NCBI GenBank assembly: GCA_023396615.1 | Contig: JAEWVM010000042.1 | Span: forward strand, 1 to 9,974 | Origin: Spirochaetota bacterium | GTDB lineage: Bacteria; Spirochaetota; UBA4802; JAFGJZ01 | Direction of reading: 5' to 3' | DNA length: 9,974 nucleotides | Part shown: positions 6,332-9,974 of the stretch, piece by piece | How the letters are laid out: every line of letters starts with the position of its first letter | How positions within the stretch are numbered: position 1 is the first letter of the stretch | The notes under the pieces: model-generated | The model's database searches: none | What the model was told of the DNA's origin: nothing | The model's input: only the letters and a program-made list of their open reading frames with translations | Made by a program: the position numbers and the translations under genes

Positions 6332-7599
6332 AAGCATCCTTTTCCGTCAAAATTAAGATCAAAAGGGATTTTTTGATAGAAGCAATAAATTCTTTTCTGG
6401 CGGCTGATTCGAAAATTGCTGAAATGAAACTTATTTCGGAAGAAGGAATTTTTCAGAATTATTATTTTAAAGTTATTTCATCTGATACCCAAAAATTCAA
6501 AATATGCATAAATCTTCTAAAATCTTCCGATGACAAATTCATGAACATCGAGTGTGTTAATGATCTTGAAAAATCTCTGAAGGAAGGCGTGCTTAAAATA
6601 GTTCCTTCGCTTCCGGCAGATTCTCCCGAAAATTATGAAATGAATATTCTCGGAGGAAGGGAGATTCTGCTTGATAGCATTCTTGAGTCGGAAGATCCAT
6701 ACGAAATCTCAGGCGTAAGAAAAACGTCTGCTTTCATTTCCGTATTGAATAAGAAAAGAGCAAAAGAATCCAAGTTGTTTTTCAGCGAATATGCAAGAGC
6801 CGAATCCGATTCTCTTTCGGCTTCGCTTTTCTCGGAAATAAATGCTTTCCCATTTGTACTTGAATATGAAATTCTTGAAGACCTTTACAAAACATTAAAC
6901 TCATTTGAAAAATCTTTTTCTTCGATAAGGTTTCTTTTCCTTGATGACAGTCATGATGTTTCCATTTATCAGCATATGACTGAAAATATTCATATTCCTT
7001 TTATTTCAAATTACTATGATGAAATTCCGCTGTTTATAATAACTGCCGTTTCAAAAATGCTTGCGAAGCACAGACAGAAACTTTCAGAAAGCACTGTCGG
7101 ATTTATCGGAATCAATTCTTCGGTTATGCGTTCCGTTAGACTTTTGAAAAAAATGTTATGTGAGAGAATTCTCGGTTTTGACAGCAATGAAAAAGTTATG
7201 CTTTCATTCGAAAGAACCGGTGCCCTTGCGACAACTGCTGAAAATATTTTCGGGAACTGCGATATAGTAGTGATGATTAAAAATTGTTTCACTGACGAAG
7301 ACGCTGAAAGAATGAGGCCGAATCTTCTGGTGATTTCAAATCTTGATGATGAAGAAGAAGACAACAAGATAGTATCAAATAGATCATGCAGGGATATATT
7401 AAAAGGGAAATGGTATGATTCTTCCGCTTTATTTTCATTTATATTGCCGGAAATGATTCAGAATAAGGTAATGTCATTAAGCGATGATTTTCTGGTTGCA
7501 TTATCACAGAAAATTGATAAAGAAATATCTTCAGACATGAAATTCCCCGGACCTTTTGATGAAAAAATTAAAAATACTGTAAAAGAAATGTTCCGTTAA
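6328..7599 (+). CDS. ACT-like domain plus degenerate malic-enzyme fold (putative regulatory pseudoenzyme)
   Basis: A 423-residue protein starting inside the malic enzyme stop (ATGA overlap), so it is probably translationally coupled. Residues 1-92 follow the beta-alpha-beta-beta-alpha-beta order of an ACT domain, which precedes the catalytic part in many bacterial malic enzymes. GGREILLDS (109-117) and YEISGVRKTSAF (125-136) sit where GGKIEV and YTPGV occur in the family. LFSEINAFPFVLE (167-179) matches YLAGVDSFPLCID of the neighbour. From SF (196-197) to about 277 the two align by eye without gaps at a +42 offset. Along that alignment the key residues are gone: Glu161 to Leu203, Asp162 to Phe204, Asp186 to Asn228, Asp187 to Tyr229, and the GAGA glycine loop to GINS (261-264). 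The catalytic-Lys segment is about 20 residues shorter and has no MEGK. NCDIVVMI (310-317) and MRPNLLVISN (329-338) echo the C-terminal fold. I infer a non-catalytic, ACT-bearing regulatory partner. Identity is low and rests on visual alignment. Confidence 0.7.
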   Translation: MKASFSVKIKIKRDFLIEAINSFLAADSKIAEMKLISEEGIFQNYYFKVISSDTQKFKICINLLKSSDDKFMNIECVNDLEKSLKEGVLKIVPSLPADSPENYEMNILGGREILLDSILESEDPYEISGVRKTSAFISVLNKKRAKESKLFFSEYARAESDSLSASLFSEINAFPFVLEYEILEDLYKTLNSFEKSFSSIRFLFLDDSHDVSIYQHMTENIHIPFISNYYDEIPLFIITAVSKMLAKHRQKLSESTVGFIGINSSVMRSVRLLKKMLCERILGFDSNEKVMLSFERTGALATTAENIFGNCDIVVMIKNCFTDEDAERMRPNLLVISNLDDEEEDNKIVSNRSCRDILKGKWYDSSALFSFILPEMIQNKVMSLSDDFLVALSQKIDKEISSDMKFPGPFDEKIKNTVKEMFR

Positions 7600-7600
7600 T

Positions 7601-7617
7601 CAGGATTTCGGATTCTG
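7601..7617. terminator. Weak hairpin between convergent genes
   Basis: CAGGAT (7601-7606) can pair with ATTCTG (7612-7617), with one G-U pair, around a TTCGG loop just after the pseudoenzyme stop. No proper T-run follows, so it is a poor intrinsic terminator. The 42-base convergent gap holds nothing else. Confidence 0.2.
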
Positions 7618-7641
7618 TTAAAATGCAGATCGTTTATAAGT

Positions 7642-8346
7642 TTATCTCAGATAAATATTCCAGTAAATATCCTTAAATTCAAAAGGTTTGCGGTAATAAG
7701 CTGCCTTTTCAGCTTCTGAAGAATTCTTCATAAAAAGAGCATTATTTACATGATAACGGATATTGCTCTCTTTATCAGTAATCATAACCAGATCTGAAAC
7801 TGAACTTTTTATCTTTTCCGAAGGCACTGCCGCTATAAGTACTCCTATGATTTTTTCCTGATCTTTTACCGGAACGGCAAAGAACACTGCCGGTTCGGTT
7901 GAAGAAGATGGAAAGATTGAAAAATCATAAATTGATTGTTCTCCGGAAATTGTCTTTTCAAAAAGTGAAGGAAGAGGAGATGATCCGAAAGAAACATAGC
8001 TCTTTCCGAGAATTTCGTCATCTTTCATTGTATAAATTATTTTTCCTTCGGCATTCATTAAAATACATTCGGAAAAATCCGAAGAAGACAGGCTTGTTAT
8101 AATCTCGGTAATTGCTTCTCTTTCAAGCGGATAATAGTGAGATCCGCCGTAATTCATTCTATTGAGATGGCTAAGGTTTTTTATCAGATTTTTAGATGAA
8201 ATACTTTCTGATGCATTTGTAAGACTGGTGAAAGTTTCTGACATTAAACCGGAAAGTCTGTCAAATGACGGGTTTTGTCTTATTTCTGTCTTTGCGCAAG
8301 ATAGGAACGAAAAGAATATAATCAAAATCAGACATTTATAAATCAT
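7642..8346 (-). CDS. Lipoprotein with a Cache-type sensor domain
   Basis: A 234-residue exported lipoprotein. MIYKCLILIIFFSFLSC places the lipid-modified cysteine at residue 17 (FLSC lipobox, loose at -3). A helical segment (about 25-80) leads to a single Cache-like domain (about 89-184). It contains CILMNAEGKIIYT (94-106), the canonical 'message-plus-Gly' strand pair, then ILGKSYVSF, a helix and G-x-x-S turn, FFAVPV (155-160) and IIGVLIAAVP (166-175). This order is the one seen in the extracytoplasmic sensors of chemoreceptors and histidine kinases. No transmembrane helix and no output domain follow, so it must either signal through a partner or act as a binding protein. The start is set at 8346, not at an in-frame ATG 33 bases upstream, because GGTGA lies just before it and the signal peptide then begins at once. 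It is divergent from the small ORF at 8473. Confidence 0.82.
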   Translation of the reverse strand: MIYKCLILIIFFSFLSCAKTEIRQNPSFDRLSGLMSETFTSLTNASESISSKNLIKNLSHLNRMNYGGSHYYPLEREAITEIITSLSSSDFSECILMNAEGKIIYTMKDDEILGKSYVSFGSSPLPSLFEKTISGEQSIYDFSIFPSSSTEPAVFFAVPVKDQEKIIGVLIAAVPSEKIKSSVSDLVMITDKESNIRYHVNNALFMKNSSEAEKAAYYRKPFEFKDIYWNIYLR

Positions 8347-8472
8347 TATTTCACCGGTGTCATTACTGAATAATCGCACATACTTGATTGTCGGTTATAA
8401 ACTGAAATAGAATCAGAATTATTTTCTTGACGAGTTTGTGAAAAAAGTCAGATTTCCGGAAGAGAGGATTAT

Positions 8473-8661
8473 ATGAAAACTGAAAAAGAACAGTATCTGA
8501 AGCTTGTCAAAAAGGGCATCAGGCTGAAATTAAAGCCGCCTAAAGTTGAAACGCCGAAAACGGTTTACAGCCGCAAGAAAAAAGACGGGAGGAAATTCGA
8601 TTATGATTCCTCCCTTTTTATTTTTTCAGCTCCTGCGCATAAATATTTCTCAGTTCTTTAA
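8473..8661 (+). CDS. Small basic protein whose reading frame crosses its own terminator (possible nonstop-regulated rescue factor)
   Basis: A 62-codon frame with a strong ribosome site (GAGAGGA, ending four bases before ATG 8473). Residues 1-41 are very Lys/Arg-rich (KLVKKGIRLKLKPP, then KTVYSRKKKDGRK at 29-41). No stop occurs before the strong intrinsic terminator at 8587-8620; the hairpin itself encodes residues 39-48. Transcripts ending in the U-run would stop near codons 49-50 and lack the TAA at 8659-8661. E. coli arfA, Francisella arfT and Bacillus brfA share this layout: tmRNA normally destroys the product, and a truncated active rescue factor accumulates only when tmRNA fails. The YSRKKK stretch recalls the SYMRKGK of ArfA as I remember it. 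The residues after about 48 are antisense to the DUF4416 gene. The alternative is that this is a spurious ORF and the hairpin only terminates the neighbour. No clear promoter was found; TTGACG at 8427-8432 lacks a good -10. Confidence 0.5.
   Translation: MKTEKEQYLKLVKKGIRLKLKPPKVETPKTVYSRKKKDGRKFDYDSSLFIFSAPAHKYFSVL
8587..8620. terminator. Strong bidirectional intrinsic terminator
   Basis: GGGAGGAA (8587-8594) pairs perfectly with TTCCTCCC (8607-8614) across a 12-base loop. On the plus strand it is followed by TTTTTATTTTTT (8615-8626). On the complement the same stem is followed by GTC and a run of six T, so it can serve the DUF4416 operon ending at 8618 as well as the small plus-strand ORF. 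It is the clearest terminator in the window. Confidence 0.85.
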
Positions 8662-9139
8662 AAAAAGTCAAATATCCTTCCGTTTTGTAGTCCGGATAAG
8701 TCCAATCGAAAAACACGTAATCTTTTTTTGACCAGTAGTATTCATTTTCTAGATAGATGCCGTTTCCTATGTAAATACGGTGATAATATTCTTTGCATGA
8801 AGCAAGATAGACGTTCGAGAGAGTGAGATATCCCGGATCGATGTTTATTCTGCGTTTTCCATTATCTAAAAATAAATTTTCAATTTCATTTGAATGAATT
8901 TTAATCAAAGAAATACGATCTCTTTCAATCAATTCATCAAAGGCTAATAGAACTTTTTTGAGATTTTGCCCCATCGATTCATAATAGCAGGTGTGCTGAA
9001 ATGGAAAACTTTCAGATTTTAGAATTATTTTGCCGTAGTTTTCAGAAAGTAATGAAATTGTTTTATTGAGAATTTCTTCATCCGAATAGATAAAACCGAT
9101 AAACAGTTTCGCTTTCGGCGGATATATTATTTCAGCCAT
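8618..9139 (-). CDS. DUF4416 family protein
   Basis: A 173-residue protein matching the DUF4416 family in length and motifs. PPKAKLFIGFIYSDEEIL (7-24) begins it. FPFQHTCYYESMG (45-57) is the conserved aromatic/Thr-Tyr-Tyr block. IKIHSNEIE (79-87) follows, and RRINIDPGYLTLSNVYLASC (96-115), the family signature, leads to KEYYHRIYIGNGIYLE (116-131). WTYPDY (146-151) closes the conserved part. The family occurs in spirochaetes and several other phyla and has no known function. Its Arg/Asn/Asp/His-rich conserved blocks look enzymatic or ligand-binding, which is only inference. The start overlaps the upstream RluA gene by eight bases, with AAAGG seven bases before the ATG, so the two are probably co-translated. 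The strong hairpin at 8587-8614 lies just past its stop. Confidence 0.85.
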   Translation of the reverse strand: MAEIIYPPKAKLFIGFIYSDEEILNKTISLLSENYGKIILKSESFPFQHTCYYESMGQNLKKVLLAFDELIERDRISLIKIHSNEIENLFLDNGKRRINIDPGYLTLSNVYLASCKEYYHRIYIGNGIYLENEYYWSKKDYVFFDWTYPDYKTEGYLTFFKELRNIYAQELKK

Positions 9140-9974
9140 TGCGCTGCCTTTTAATGAAAGTTATAAAATCTTCCGGCAAAGGAGATTTTATTTTAATAGT
9201 TTTTCCGTTATCAGGATGTTTTATTTCAATTGATGCGGCATGAAGAGCACAGCGCCTCATAAGCAGTTTTTCTTCGAGTTCCGGTGTCATTCCTTCATCT
9301 ATGAAACGGACAAAAAGAGAATCGTCTCCTCCATAGATTTTGTCTCCAACTATAGGAAATCCTGAATTTTCAAGATGTACTCTTATCTGATGAAGTCTTC
9401 CGGTTTCTGGAAATGCTTTGATAAATGATAAATTTCCGAAGCTGAATACGGTTTTAAATGAAGTATAAGCTTTTTCCGTTCCCTCTTTTCCGGCGAATCT
9501 TTTTTTTCTGACAGTGCTCATGTTTTCCGCAGAGTCACCTATTGAAGCGGAATTTTCAAATTCTGAAGGAGTTTTTCCTCGGACGATTGCAGTATAAGTT
9601 TTTTGTCCTTTTGAAATTTCTTCCTGAAGTTTTGCCGCCGTTTGAGGGCTTTTCGCGAAAAGAACAATTCCCGACGTTTCACGGTCAATGCGGTGAGCAG
9701 GGAAAAGTTTGGCGGAATATTCTTTTTCCAGAACAAAAAGCAAAGTGTTTTTGAAATATTTTCCGGCAGGATGAACAGGCATGTCACCGCTTTTTTGAAC
9801 TGCAATAAAGTAGGAATCATCGTAAAGTATTTTGTGAGAAAAATCTACCGGAGGTTCTTCTTTTTCTTCTGCCGTAAATTTTATCAGATCTCCTTTTTTC
9901 AGCAAAAGAGACGAAAGAAAGCATGGATTATTATTTATAAGAATACGCCCTGATTTTATTTCTTTCTGCCATGA
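9132..9974 (-). CDS. RluA-family pseudouridine synthase with N-terminal S4 domain (5' end beyond window)
   Basis: A TruB/RluA-superfamily enzyme that isomerises uridine to pseudouridine in structured RNA, most often 23S rRNA. The catalytic motif HRIDRETSG is encoded at about 9695-9669, with the nucleophile Asp at 9686-9684. ETGRLHQIRVHL followed by FPIVGDKIYGG is the second family signature. Reading past the TTG at 9905, the frame stays open to the window edge and encodes SWQKEIKSGRILINNNPCF, then LLLKKGDLIKF. That is the second half of an S4 RNA-binding domain (GRVxVN, then KxGD). The gene therefore continues beyond 9974, and the TTG is not the start. 280 residues are visible. Which uridine it modifies (RluC, RluD or another type) cannot be said. 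It is the first visible gene of an operon with DUF4416. Confidence 0.93.
   Translation of the reverse strand, partial: SWQKEIKSGRILINNNPCFLSSLLLKKGDLIKFTAEEKEEPPVDFSHKILYDDSYFIAVQKSGDMPVHPAGKYFKNTLLFVLEKEYSAKLFPAHRIDRETSGIVLFAKSPQTAAKLQEEISKGQKTYTAIVRGKTPSEFENSASIGDSAENMSTVRKKRFAGKEGTEKAYTSFKTVFSFGNLSFIKAFPETGRLHQIRVHLENSGFPIVGDKIYGGDDSLFVRFIDEGMTPELEEKLLMRRCALHAASIEIKHPDNGKTIKIKSPLPEDFITFIKRQRNG

Noticed and set aside
7014..7367. Minus-strand ORF of 117 codons inside the pseudoenzyme gene
   Set aside because: It is a Ser-rich shadow of an acidic and phenylalanine-rich coding stretch, with no ribosome site.
6328..7599. Pseudogene interpretation of the ACT/malic-like gene
   Set aside because: The 423-codon frame is intact, has normal codon use and is overlap-coupled; substitutions are concentrated at catalytic sites while the fold-like pattern is kept, which fits a selected pseudoenzyme better than decay.
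8347..8379. Upstream ATG (complement of 8377-8379) for the Cache lipoprotein
   Set aside because: It would put 11 polar residues ahead of the signal peptide; GGTGA supports 8346.
8546..8731. Second overlapping plus-strand ORF (61 codons) near the terminator
   Set aside because: It has no ribosome site, and most of it is antisense to DUF4416; the frame starting at 8473 is better supported.
9642..9953. Plus-strand ORF of 103 codons inside the RluA gene
   Set aside because: It is antisense to an RluA gene with intact catalytic motifs.

Overview
This is a low-GC (roughly one-third G+C by eye), densely coding bacterial chromosome segment. Two predicted lipoproteins with loose lipoboxes, a CBS-like/SpoIIE-type phosphatase, a DUF4416 protein and AT-rich intergenic regions together suggest a spirochaete or a related Gram-negative lineage. 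That placement is an inference: there is no rRNA or other phylogenetic marker. I see no IS element, prophage gene, CRISPR array, tRNA or rRNA.

Layout, left to right. Positions 1-223 hold the 3' end of an unrecognised gene (+). At 335-1099 is an SH3-like lipoprotein (+). On the minus strand follow a small exported protein (1641-1153, with its own extended -10 promoter) and an M50 intramembrane metalloprotease (2697-1729). A 270-bp divergent intergenic region separates these from a CBS-like/PP2C (SpoIIE) phosphatase at 2968-4146 (+). This gene converges on a RimJ/RimL-type GNAT acetyltransferase (4716-4180, minus). A second divergent spacer leads into a tight two-gene operon (+): a malic enzyme at 4892-6331 and, overlapping it by 4 nt, a 423-residue protein at 6328-7599. 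The second protein looks like a catalytically dead malic-enzyme paralogue carrying an N-terminal ACT-like domain. It converges on a Cache-domain lipoprotein (8346-7642, minus). A small basic ORF (8473-8661, +) then runs straight through a strong intrinsic terminator. The window closes with a minus-strand operon of an RluA-family pseudouridine synthase (running off the right edge) and a DUF4416 protein that overlap by 8 nt.

Two loci stand out. In the malic operon, the active subunit has no ACT domain. Its translationally coupled partner has an ACT-like domain but has lost the metal ligands, the catalytic lysine segment and the dinucleotide glycine motif. This suggests an active subunit plus a regulatory pseudoenzyme. 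The small ORF at 8473 would be transcribed as a stop-codon-less mRNA, because its terminator lies inside the reading frame. That is the arrangement known for the alternative ribosome-rescue factors ArfA, ArfT and BrfA.

The other genes read as ordinary single-gene or two-gene units of signalling (phosphatase, Cache lipoprotein), envelope (lipoproteins, protease) and RNA modification.
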